Assembly: GCF_003143755.1 (NCBI RefSeq)
Contig: NZ_QFRI01000001.1
Location: 1-64,000, forward strand
Source: Algibacter marinivivus
Lineage (GTDB): Bacteria > Bacteroidota > Bacteroidia > Flavobacteriales > Flavobacteriaceae
DNA: 64,000 bases
Direction: 5' to 3'
Positions within the stretch are counted from its first letter, which is position 1; every line of letters starts with the position of its first letter. Of the stretch, positions 33,787 to 42,221 are shown in pieces. Position numbers and translations under genes: made by a program. The notes beneath the pieces were generated by a model, which worked only from the letters and a program-made list of their open reading frames with translations, did not search any database and was not told the DNA's origin.

Positions 33787-34803
33787 ATGAAAAAGGATAA
33801 CAAAAAAGTAATCTACTGGCTTTTAACTGGGTGTGCTCTAATTTTTATTATGGTAGTTGTTGGTGGTATTACAAGACTTACGCATTCAGGTTTATCAATT
33901 TCTAACTACAAGTTAATTTCTGGAACAATTCCTCCAATGAATAATGTTGAATGGGAAGCTGCATTTGATTTATACAAGCAATACCCAGAATATCAAAAAC
34001 TAAACAACCAGTTTACCCTTCAAGATTTTAAAGATATATATTTCTGGGAATGGTTTCATCGTGTTATTGGCAGGTTTATTGGCTTGGTATTTTTTATTCC
34101 ATTTTTATATTTTTTAATTACAAAACAACTTTCAAAATCTACAACAAAAAAAGCAATCGTTCTATTGTGTTTGGGTGCTTTTCAAGGGTTTTTAGGTTGG
34201 TATATGGTTAAAAGTGGTTTGGTTGATAATCCAGACGTAAGTCATTATAGACTTGCAGCACATTTAACAACAGCCTTTATAACTTTCGCCTACACCTTTT
34301 GGGTTGCTCTAGATTTAATATTTCCATCAAAAAAAGAAATACAAAAATCTTTCAGAAACTTAATACGATGGGGATTAGCCATTCTTTTACTTCAAATAAT
34401 TTATGGTGCTTTTGTGGCTGGATTAGATGCCGGATGGGTTCATAACCATTGGCCTATGATGAGTGAAGGAAAATTTATTCACGAAACCGTTTACACTGAG
34501 CAAAACCCTGTTTATAAAAACTTTACAGAAGGTAGAAGTGGTGTGCAATTTGTTCATAGAATTTTAGCTTTTGTGGTGGTAGGCTTCATCATTTCAATTT
34601 ATGTAAAGGCAAAAAAAATAAATCTATCTACCTACCAATCTAAAGGTATTAACTTCCTTTTAATTATGGTAGGTGTTCAATTCTTATTAGGCGTATTAAC
34701 CATATTATTACAGGTTCCTGTTTGGCTTGGTGTAACACATCAAATTGGTGCTTTTTTCTTATTAAGTGCCATGACATTTACATTACATAGATTTTCAAAA
34801 TAA
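33787..34803 (+). CDS. ctaA: Heme A synthase (CtaA/COX15 family)
   Basis: 338 residues, eight hydrophobic segments. It oxidises the C8 methyl of heme O to the formyl group of heme A for aa3-type cytochrome oxidase. Conserved points: VVGGITRLTHSGLSI (first helix), WEWFHRVIGRFIG (His near 92), GLVDNPDVSHYRLAAHL (His pair), NHWPMM, FVHRILAFVV and VTHQIGAFFLL (heme-ligand histidines). This is the COX15-like type without the paired cysteines of Bacillus CtaA. Last gene of the tsaC operon. Confidence 0.95.
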   Translation: MKKDNKKVIYWLLTGCALIFIMVVVGGITRLTHSGLSISNYKLISGTIPPMNNVEWEAAFDLYKQYPEYQKLNNQFTLQDFKDIYFWEWFHRVIGRFIGLVFFIPFLYFLITKQLSKSTTKKAIVLLCLGAFQGFLGWYMVKSGLVDNPDVSHYRLAAHLTTAFITFAYTFWVALDLIFPSKKEIQKSFRNLIRWGLAILLLQIIYGAFVAGLDAGWVHNHWPMMSEGKFIHETVYTEQNPVYKNFTEGRSGVQFVHRILAFVVVGFIISIYVKAKKINLSTYQSKGINFLLIMVGVQFLLGVLTILLQVPVWLGVTHQIGAFFLLSAMTFTLHRFSK

Positions 34804-34816
34804 TTTAAAAAAAGCC

Positions 34817-34824
34817 TACCTTTG
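34817..34824 (+). promoter_or_regulatory. Probable -7 box upstream of the pRiA4b ORF3-like gene
   Basis: TACCTTTG, 19 bases before the ATG; -33 not clear. Confidence 0.45.
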
Positions 34825-34842
34825 TAGCATAATTTCTCATTA

Positions 34843-35355
34843 ATGATTTACAGATTTAGAGTTATTTTAGATAATGATACTGAAGAAGATATCTTTCGCG
34901 ATTTAGAAATTCGTGAAACAGATACACTTGAAGATTTACATAATATTGTCACTCAATCTTTTGGATTTGATGGTACAGAAATGGCTTCTTTTTACATTAG
35001 TAATGATCTATGGGAACAAGGTGAAGAAATATCCCTTTTTGACTTAAGTGATGATGGTTCTGCACGTTTAATGAATGAAACATCTTTAGATGATGTTGTT
35101 CATGAGGCCCAAACTAAACTTATTTATGTTTATGATTTTATGAACATGTGGACCTTTTATGTAGAATTAGCAGAAATTGTTGATGAAACTGAAGGTCATG
35201 ATTATCCTAACCTCATGTTTGTTCAAGGTCAAGTACCAGATACGGCTCCAGAAAAATTATTTGAAGCTGATATTGATGAAGATTTTAATGAGTTTGAAGA
35301 TGGTATTGATGTTGATGATTATGAAGATTTAGATTTTAATGAAAATTGGAATTAA
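34843..35355 (+). CDS. pRiA4b ORF-3-like protein
   Basis: 170 residues, cytoplasmic, strongly acidic. The N-terminal MIYRFRVILDNDTEEDIFRDLEI, DTLEDLHNIVTQSFGFDGTEMASFYIS, and TKLIYVYDFMNMWTFYVELAEI match the family named after plasmid pRiA4b ORF-3. Members are widespread in Bacteroidota as chromosomal genes and are not themselves mobile. The C-terminal 35 residues are nearly all Asp/Glu/Asn (FEADIDEDFNEFEDGIDVDD). Function unknown. It overlaps the convergent neighbour by 4 bases. Confidence 0.88.
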   Translation: MIYRFRVILDNDTEEDIFRDLEIRETDTLEDLHNIVTQSFGFDGTEMASFYISNDLWEQGEEISLFDLSDDGSARLMNETSLDDVVHEAQTKLIYVYDFMNMWTFYVELAEIVDETEGHDYPNLMFVQGQVPDTAPEKLFEADIDEDFNEFEDGIDVDDYEDLDFNENWN

Positions 35356-36413
35356 TCCAGCCCTAAAGGATTTACATTTTCGTAATTACGAGTTAAAAAC
35401 TCTAAAGAATACTTCAGAATTTCACCCATATTTTTACTCCTTTTAAAATTTACATCGTGTGTATAGTCATAAATAGTATTCTTTAAAAAATCTATATGAG
35501 ATTTCTTAGAAATACTATCATCTTCCATACACGCAATAAGTTTATCCACTCTACTCTGAAAACTCTTTAAACGTTTTACAAGTATAGAACGTTCCTCAGT
35601 TTTATATTGATCTATAGATAGTTTCTGTATACTATTTGAAACCAGCTCAACAACTTTAAAATTCTCTTTAAAAAACTGAGGTCTATATATATTAAACTTG
35701 CCTTCATAAGATTGTTGATCAAAATCAATTGCTCTAATTTTATATACTACATGATCAAAATCATGAGTTGGCACAACTACATAGTTATAGGAACGCATGT
35801 CTCCTAAAAGCCTAATCATGCAGCGTTCATTAAACTTAACAAATTCTTTAGCTATTTGAGATTTTTCAGATTTATCACATTTTGGCAAAAATTTCTTAAT
35901 AAATTCATCTCCAGGAATTCCAGCAATATGTTCTTCTATTAATGTATTCTTATAAACCAAAAAATTCAGATTATATGGAGACAACATATGTTCCAATTCT
36001 AAACCATAAACACGAGAAGCATCTGCTGTTTTAACATAGAAATACGTGTAATTATCATTCAATATATTTCTAATCTTTATTCTAAAAGGTTTAGAGTTAC
36101 CAAAGGTGCAATAATCAACAGCATCTACACTTAAAAAAGGTAGCATATCTTCATTTCCATCAGAATGAAAAATAGTATACACCTTTTTTAATGCGGCATC
36201 AATTTCCTCTCTTTCATAATCATTATAATAAACCCTTATCCATAAAGTATCATTATCTTCCTTATCATAAACAATAACAGATCCTTGAAACCTTAACAGG
36301 TCATCATAAAAAATAGGAATTTTTATATTTCTGTTATATTCTGAAAGATAATCATGTAACTTAGTCGTTATTGGAAAAGATGGTTTCTTTTTTGATATTT
36401 TTAAATCTTGCAT
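35352..36413 (-). CDS. Unknown protein with kinase-like catalytic motifs
   Basis: 353 residues, no signal or membrane segment. No named family is recognised. Ordered motifs resemble a protein-kinase or aminoglycoside-phosphotransferase fold: FYVKTAD (Lys128, possible ATP lysine), LIEEHIAGIPGDEFI (hinge-like, 158-172), RLLGDMRSYNYVVV (201-214, GD then N five residues later, like the HGDxxxxN catalytic loop) and IRAIDFDQQSYEG (227-238, like the metal-binding DFG/DFD). The C-terminal 100 residues are helical and basic-acidic mixed. It is convergent with the pRiA4b-like gene and monocistronic. The kinase link is inference. Confidence 0.7.
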   Translation of the reverse strand: MQDLKISKKKPSFPITTKLHDYLSEYNRNIKIPIFYDDLLRFQGSVIVYDKEDNDTLWIRVYYNDYEREEIDAALKKVYTIFHSDGNEDMLPFLSVDAVDYCTFGNSKPFRIKIRNILNDNYTYFYVKTADASRVYGLELEHMLSPYNLNFLVYKNTLIEEHIAGIPGDEFIKKFLPKCDKSEKSQIAKEFVKFNERCMIRLLGDMRSYNYVVVPTHDFDHVVYKIRAIDFDQQSYEGKFNIYRPQFFKENFKVVELVSNSIQKLSIDQYKTEERSILVKRLKSFQSRVDKLIACMEDDSISKKSHIDFLKNTIYDYTHDVNFKRSKNMGEILKYSLEFLTRNYENVNPLGLD

Positions 36414-36546
36414 GAATACTATAAAATCTTAAATGAAAGATACACTTTTATTTATAGAATACACAAACAAAGTAACTCATAAAAGATAAAATTAAAGTAA
36501 GGAATTAAATAATTTAAGACTAAAACACGAATAAAATTTAAAACAA

Positions 36547-37536
36547 ATGAAAAGAATTGCCATTAATGGAATGGGGCGTATTGGGCGTGCCGCTTTAAAA
36601 GTTATTTTAGATACACCAGGATTAGAAGTTGTTGCTGTGAATGATTTAGTAACAACGGATAACATTGCTTATTTACTTAAGTACGATACTGTATACGGTA
36701 TCTATGAAAAAGAAGTATCACATGACGATAACCACCTAATAGTAGATGGAAAAAAGATAAAATACTTTTCTAATAGAAATCCTGAAGAACTTCCTTGGAA
36801 AGAAAATAATATAGACATCGTAATTGAAAGCACTGGTTTTTTTACAAAAAGTGAAGATGCTGCAAAACATATAACAGCTGGAGCAACTACAGTCGTAATT
36901 TCTGCTCCTACAAAAAGTGCAGATACACCTACAGTTGTGCATGGTGTAAATTCAAAAGACGGAAAAGCAAGCATATTTTCTTGTGCCAGTTGTACAACAA
37001 ATAATATTAGTCCTGTAGTTGAAGTTTTAGGGCGCAGAATTGGAATAAAAAAAGCAATTATGACCACCGTGCATGCCTACACAGCATCACAAAACATGGT
37101 GGATTCTGTTTCAAAAAAGAATTACAGAATGGGTCGTGCAGGTGCAGCAAACATAGTTCCAACCTCAACGGGTGCAGCTATTGCTACAACCAAAGCACTA
37201 CCACAATTCGCTAATAAATTTGATGGTGTTGCATTAAGAGTTCCAATTCCTGTTGGTTCAATTTCTGATATGACATTTGTTACAGAGAAAAATGTAACGG
37301 TAGAAGAAGTTAATGCTATTTTACAAGAGGAAGCCGATACTAATCGCTATGCGAAAGTGCTTTCTACAACTTATGAACCTATTGTTTCTTCTGATATTGT
37401 CAAAAGCCCGTTTGCATCAACAGTTGATTTAAGTATGACGCGAGTTGTTGATGGTGATTTACTAAAAGTAATGACTTGGTATGATAACGAATGGGGATTT
37501 ACTAATCAAATGATTCGTCAAATATTAGAAATCTAA
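36547..37536 (+). CDS. gap: Type I glyceraldehyde-3-phosphate dehydrogenase
   Basis: 329 residues, full length. It catalyses NAD(P)-dependent oxidation of glyceraldehyde-3-phosphate or the reverse. NAD-binding INGMGRIGRAAL (5-16), catalytic Cys in SCASCTTNN, the partner His in TTVHAYTASQ and the RMGRAGAANIVPTSTGAA segment are all intact. NDLVTTDN places Asp at the position usual for NAD preference. Whether this is the glycolytic or a gluconeogenic paralogue cannot be decided. It has its own terminator; the 133-base upstream region has no clear consensus promoter. Confidence 0.96.
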   Translation: MKRIAINGMGRIGRAALKVILDTPGLEVVAVNDLVTTDNIAYLLKYDTVYGIYEKEVSHDDNHLIVDGKKIKYFSNRNPEELPWKENNIDIVIESTGFFTKSEDAAKHITAGATTVVISAPTKSADTPTVVHGVNSKDGKASIFSCASCTTNNISPVVEVLGRRIGIKKAIMTTVHAYTASQNMVDSVSKKNYRMGRAGAANIVPTSTGAAIATTKALPQFANKFDGVALRVPIPVGSISDMTFVTEKNVTVEEVNAILQEEADTNRYAKVLSTTYEPIVSSDIVKSPFASTVDLSMTRVVDGDLLKVMTWYDNEWGFTNQMIRQILEI

Positions 37537-37561
37537 AAAGAAACAAAAGCATATTAATTTT

Positions 37562-37597
37562 AAAAGAGGCTATTTAAAATAACAGCCTCTTTTTTTT
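37562..37597 (+). terminator. gap terminator
   Basis: AAGAGGCT / AGCCTCTT stem with a TTTTTTTTG run. Confidence 0.85.
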
Positions 37598-37684
37598 GTT
37601 ATTAAAAATATTTACGCACCATTTGTAACAAAAATTAAAGACTCTCGTCATACTTGAATAACTAACCATTGTTGACTTCTTCAG

Positions 37685-38608
37685 TTGACAACAAAACTTT
37701 ATAGCTTGGAATCTATACTTACAATTAACAATCTTACTAAGAAATTTGGGTACTTAACTGCCGTTAAAGATTTATCATTCACTATAAACAAAGGCAATGT
37801 ATATGGTATTTTAGGACCTAACGGTAGTGGAAAATCTACCACTTTGGGTGTTGTGCTAAATGTTGTAAACAAAACCGAAGGTGATTTTCATTGGTTTGAT
37901 GGTAATACCTCAACTCATGATGCTCTAAAAAAAGTAGGAGCAATTATTGAGCGCCCTAATTTTTATCCTTATATGACGGCTACTCAAAATTTAAAATTAG
38001 TTTGTAAAATTAAAGGGGTTGATTATAGCAAGATAGATGAAAAGTTAGAAATAGTTGGTCTTCTAGAACGAAAGGATAGTAAATTTAAAACATATTCTTT
38101 AGGGATGAAACAACGTTTAGCCATAGCTTCTGCCCTTTTAAATGACCCAGAAATACTAATACTAGATGAACCAACAAATGGTCTAGACCCACAAGGTATT
38201 CATCAAATTAGAGAAATTATAAAACAAATTGCAGCTAAAGGCACTACTATTTTATTAGCATCGCATTTATTAGATGAAGTTGAAAAAGTATGTTCACATG
38301 TTGTTGTTCTTCGAAAAGGTGTAAAACTTTATTCTGGAAGAGTAGATGAAATGATTTCTAGTCATGGTTTTTTTGAATTAAAAACAAATAAAGAATCAGA
38401 GTTAGTTAAATTACTTGAAAACCATAAATCATTTGGAAAAGTTAAAGTTCACGAGAATTTAGTAACAGCTTTTTTAAATGAGCCTATGAAATCTGATGAT
38501 TTCAATAAACATCTTTTTGAAAAAGGTATTACACTAACACATCTAGTACAGCGTAAAGAAAGTTTAGAAGAACAATTTTTACAATTAACTGATAACAACC
38601 AAAACTAA
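37685..38608 (+). CDS. ABC transporter ATP-binding protein, TTG start
   Basis: About 307 residues. Walker A GILGPNGSGKSTT, signature YSLGMKQRLAIASAL, Walker B ILILDEPTNGLDPQG and the switch His in LLASHLLDEVEKVC are all present, as in ABC-2 type exporters. No ATG lies near the expected N-terminus (SILTINNLTKKFG). The open frame gives TTG at 37685 or TTG at 37706; the second would give a more usual start (MESILTINNL). It pairs with the permease 5 bases downstream. Substrate unknown. Confidence 0.93.
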   Translation: MTTKLYSLESILTINNLTKKFGYLTAVKDLSFTINKGNVYGILGPNGSGKSTTLGVVLNVVNKTEGDFHWFDGNTSTHDALKKVGAIIERPNFYPYMTATQNLKLVCKIKGVDYSKIDEKLEIVGLLERKDSKFKTYSLGMKQRLAIASALLNDPEILILDEPTNGLDPQGIHQIREIIKQIAAKGTTILLASHLLDEVEKVCSHVVVLRKGVKLYSGRVDEMISSHGFFELKTNKESELVKLLENHKSFGKVKVHENLVTAFLNEPMKSDDFNKHLFEKGITLTHLVQRKESLEEQFLQLTDNNQN

Positions 38609-38613
38609 CCAGA

Positions 38614-39438
38614 ATGTTACGACTTTTAAATTTAGAATTACAAAAACTATTACTTAACAGAACTAGTAAAATACTCATATTCGTTTCGTTTATTTTACCT
38701 TTTTTTGTGATATTATTATCATCACTAAAAATTAACGTATTTGGTTTTTTTACATTAGAGTTAGGTGAATTGGGTGTTTTTAACTTCCCAATAATATGGC
38801 ACCTTACCACATTTTTTGCATCACAATTCAAATTCTTTTTTGCCATTGTTGTAGTTAGTATGATTGGAAATGAGTACAGTAATAAAACCATAAAACAAAA
38901 CCTTATTGATGGTTTAAGTAAAAAGGAATTTATCTTATCAAAGTTTTACACCATTGTATTCTTCTCAATAGTTTCAACAGTGCTAATTGGGTTAATTTCA
39001 TTATGTATAGGTTTATATTATTCTAGCTATACTGAAGCTTCAATAGTATTTAGAGGTGTTGAGTTTTTAGTAGCATACTTTGTAAAATTAATTGGTTTCT
39101 TTAGTTTATGTTTATTTTTTGGTATGCTTGTAAAGCGTTCTGCTTTTGCACTTGCTTTTCTATTTATATTATTTATTCTGGAATGGATTTTATTTGGTTT
39201 AATTGCATGGCAATCTGACGGTAATTTAGCTGAAAAGATTCAAAATTTTTTCCCTTTAAAGTCTATGTATAAGTTAATTGATCAACCCTTCCAAAGAATA
39301 GCTATGTCTAAATTCCCTGATAAAGCAGAGTTAGCATACGATTATGGAGCTCATGGTTATGAAATGCTTATCGTTTTATGTTGGACAGCCTTATTCATCT
39401 TTTTATCGTTTAAATTATTAAAAAAGCGAGATTTGTAA
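38614..39438 (+). CDS. ABC-2 type permease
   Basis: 274 residues with six hydrophobic segments, opening MLRLLNLELQKLLLNRTSKILIF, typical of ABC-2 permeases. The region VVSMIGNEYSNKTIKQNLIDGLSKKEFILSKF is the family coupling segment. It is the membrane partner of the ATPase 5 bases upstream. The first of four T9SS type B genes starts only 28 bases after its stop, though a -7 box lies at 39439-39446. Confidence 0.9.
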   Translation: MLRLLNLELQKLLLNRTSKILIFVSFILPFFVILLSSLKINVFGFFTLELGELGVFNFPIIWHLTTFFASQFKFFFAIVVVSMIGNEYSNKTIKQNLIDGLSKKEFILSKFYTIVFFSIVSTVLIGLISLCIGLYYSSYTEASIVFRGVEFLVAYFVKLIGFFSLCLFFGMLVKRSAFALAFLFILFILEWILFGLIAWQSDGNLAEKIQNFFPLKSMYKLIDQPFQRIAMSKFPDKAELAYDYGAHGYEMLIVLCWTALFIFLSFKLLKKRDL

Positions 39439-39446
39439 TATATTTG
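39439..39446 (+). promoter_or_regulatory. Probable -7 box of the first T9SS type B gene
   Basis: TATATTTG directly after the permease stop, 21 bases before the ATG; -33 not clear. Confidence 0.4.
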
Positions 39447-39466
39447 TTAGCTTTTGCTATCGAAAA

Positions 39467-42217
39467 ATGAAAAAGACTGTATTATTCGTAATTTTTAGTC
39501 TTATTGGACTATATATTTACTCCCAAAACGAAGCCTCAAATTGGTATTTTGGTGAAAACGCTGGTATAAAATTTAATGTTTTTACTGGAGGTGTTACTCC
39601 ATTGAATAATGGAAAAATAAACACCAGAGAAGGTTGTGCTTCAATCTCAGATTCTAATGGACAACTTTTATTCTATACAGATGGAACAACTGTATATAAT
39701 AACTCGCACAATATTATGGCCAATGGTGATGGCCTTTTAGGTGATGAGTCTAGTACACAATCAGCTATCGTTGTACCAAAACCTAATGATTCTGATATTT
39801 ATTACATATTTACTGTTGGTTCTAATCAAACTGATACAGGTTTAAATTATTCCATTGTAGATGTATCAGCTAATGTTGGAGACGGAGAAGTTAGAAATAA
39901 AAACACAAATTTATTATCCCAATGCGCAGAAAAAATATCCGCTGTAGTTAAAGACTGTGACACAAAATCTATATGGGTAATAACTCTAGCAAATTCAAGC
40001 GGTATTGGTAGTACAAATTTTGATACTTTCTTTGCATATGAAATAAACGACCTTGGTGTAAATCCTATTCCTGTTAAATCAAGTTTTCCGTTTTCAATTG
40101 CTGACCCTAGAGGTTATTTAAAACTTTCTCCTGATGGTTCAAAATTAGCTTGCGCCAATGTACAATCTGGATTATATTTATTTGATTTTGATAGTGAAAC
40201 AGGAATAGCTACAAATGCTCAAACAATTACAATAAATGACCAAAACAACAAATCTTATGGTATTGAGTTTTCACCTAATAGTGAGGTACTTTATGTTACA
40301 GCCACTAACGATTATTTCAATGTAACAGACCCTATTGCGAATAACGATCCAATAAACCATAATTCCCTTTTGTTACAATTTGATCTTACATCTACAAATA
40401 TTAGTGCAAGTATGTTTGTATTAGATAGACAACAATTATACAGAGGTGGGTTACAGCTTGGTCCAAATGGTAAAATATATAGGGCGTTAAGTAGAACATA
40501 TAACGCTGGTTTTGGAGGATTAGGCGTAATAAACTACCCAAATAGACTTGGAAGGGATGCAGATTATTTACACAGTGCTATTTCTCTACCTAATAATTCC
40601 ACTCAAGGTTTACCGCCATTTATTGCTTCCTTTTTCAATCAGCAAATTGATATAATCAAAAATGGTGAAGAAACAACTTATTTACCATTATGTACTGGAG
40701 ATAATTACACACTAGAAGCTGATCAAATACCAGGAGCAACGTATACTTGGTCAAGAGATGGGAACTTACTTTCTGAAAGTGATTTTGATTTAATTGTAAC
40801 TCAAACAGGAACATACAAAGTAGTAATAGACCCTCCTGGAACTTCTGCCACAAAAGATTGTGGTTTACCTCAAGGCGAAGCTGTTGTAGAATTTTTTGAA
40901 TACCCAATTGCAAATAACGCATCATTATTTCAATGTGATTTAGATTTGAGTTCTCCTGGAATTACTACTTTCAATCTAACTGAGGCTAATGAAATTATTA
41001 CAAATAATATTACTGAACATACAGTTACTTACCATTTTAATCCAACTGATGCTCTTAATGGGGTTAATGCTATTACTAATTTTGAATCTTATAATAACTC
41101 AGTTCCGAATGAAATACTTTATACTCGAGTTACACATGATATTAGTGGGTGCTATGAAACTGCAAGTTTAACGCTAAACGTTAGTAATACTCAAGTAAGT
41201 ACATATAGTGCAACCCCTGTTTGTGATGAAGAAGATTCTCCAGATGGAATAAATTTATTCCAACTTAAACCATATTCATCTGAAATAATACAAAACTTAG
41301 GTTTAGTACCATCAGATACCAGAGTACAATTTTATGCTACCTTAAATGATGCACTTTTAGAAACTAATGAAATTTTAGAGCATACCAATTCTAATCCTTA
41401 TTCTGAAATTATTTATTACAGAGTTGAAACTATAAATAATAATGAATGTTATGGCATTAATGAAATTGAATTAAGAGTAAATAGACTACCCGGTATTGAA
41501 GAGGATGAAACCATTTATTACTGTCTTAATTTATTTCCTAACCAAATTATACTAGATGCTGGTATTTTAACGGGAACAGTTTATGACTATACTTATTTAT
41601 GGTCTAATGGAGAGAGTACTCCAGAAATTTTAGTTAACACAATTGGTTCTTATAGCGTCACAGTAACAAATGCTAATGGTTGTTCTCAAAATAGAACAAT
41701 TATTGTAGAACCTTCTAATATTGCAACTTTCACGCAAAACCCAGATATTATTGATGTTTCTGACAATAACACAGTAGTTGTATTTGCTTCTGGCGAAGGC
41801 ACCTATCAATATAGTTTAGTTAACAGTGATGGAGTAACTACAGCTCCATATCAAGATAGTAATGTTTTCGAAAATGTTTATCCAGGTATATATACTGTTT
41901 TAGTAAGAGATACTAAAAATGATTGTGGTATAATACAAGACGTTGTATCTGTAGTTGGATTTCCTAGATTTTTTACACCAAATAATGATGGGGTAAATGA
42001 TACTTGGCAAATTTTAGGAGTATCTGAAATGTTTCAACCCAATTCTAAAATTTTCATTTATGACAGATATGGAAAACTCTTAAAACAGTTAAACCCAAGA
42101 GGTAAAGCATGGAACGGAACTTTAAATGGTGAAATTTTACCCTCTGATGACTACTGGTTTTCTGTACAATTGCAAGATGGCAGAATTTTTAAAAGCCATT
42201 TCACTTTAAAATATTAA
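39467..42217 (+). CDS. T9SS type B cargo protein, propeller-like N-terminus
   Basis: 916 residues. Signal peptide about 1-19 (VLFVIFSLIGLYIYSQ). Residues 22-390 look like a beta-propeller of the kind common in Bacteroidota (NWYFGENAGIKF, EGCASISDSNGQLLFYTDG, STQSAIVVPKP, YYIFTVG). An Ig-like segment follows, then two modules of the C-D-x-DG-F-[DN]-L type (QCDLDLSSPG..., VCDEEDSPDG...), another Ig-like unit and the T9SS type B sorting domain at 831-916 (FTPNNDGVNDTWQI, IYDRYGKLLKQL, LPSDDYWF, HFTLKY). Exported through the outer membrane by T9SS and probably surface-attached. First of four related genes in tandem. Confidence 0.93.
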   Translation: MKKTVLFVIFSLIGLYIYSQNEASNWYFGENAGIKFNVFTGGVTPLNNGKINTREGCASISDSNGQLLFYTDGTTVYNNSHNIMANGDGLLGDESSTQSAIVVPKPNDSDIYYIFTVGSNQTDTGLNYSIVDVSANVGDGEVRNKNTNLLSQCAEKISAVVKDCDTKSIWVITLANSSGIGSTNFDTFFAYEINDLGVNPIPVKSSFPFSIADPRGYLKLSPDGSKLACANVQSGLYLFDFDSETGIATNAQTITINDQNNKSYGIEFSPNSEVLYVTATNDYFNVTDPIANNDPINHNSLLLQFDLTSTNISASMFVLDRQQLYRGGLQLGPNGKIYRALSRTYNAGFGGLGVINYPNRLGRDADYLHSAISLPNNSTQGLPPFIASFFNQQIDIIKNGEETTYLPLCTGDNYTLEADQIPGATYTWSRDGNLLSESDFDLIVTQTGTYKVVIDPPGTSATKDCGLPQGEAVVEFFEYPIANNASLFQCDLDLSSPGITTFNLTEANEIITNNITEHTVTYHFNPTDALNGVNAITNFESYNNSVPNEILYTRVTHDISGCYETASLTLNVSNTQVSTYSATPVCDEEDSPDGINLFQLKPYSSEIIQNLGLVPSDTRVQFYATLNDALLETNEILEHTNSNPYSEIIYYRVETINNNECYGINEIELRVNRLPGIEEDETIYYCLNLFPNQIILDAGILTGTVYDYTYLWSNGESTPEILVNTIGSYSVTVTNANGCSQNRTIIVEPSNIATFTQNPDIIDVSDNNTVVVFASGEGTYQYSLVNSDGVTTAPYQDSNVFENVYPGIYTVLVRDTKNDCGIIQDVVSVVGFPRFFTPNNDGVNDTWQILGVSEMFQPNSKIFIYDRYGKLLKQLNPRGKAWNGTLNGEILPSDDYWFSVQLQDGRIFKSHFTLKY

Positions 42218-42221
42218 TCTA

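Noticed and set aside
34843-35355. Mobile-element origin suggested by the pRiA4b ORF-3 family name
   Set aside because: No terminal repeats, transposase or integrase nearby; the family is common on Bacteroidota chromosomes.
36702-37067. Antisense open frame of about 120 codons opposite gap
   Set aside because: It mirrors the codon pattern of the conserved gap gene and has no promoter or family features. The same applies to other antisense frames opposite thrS, dapD, cca, uvrB and the T9SS genes.
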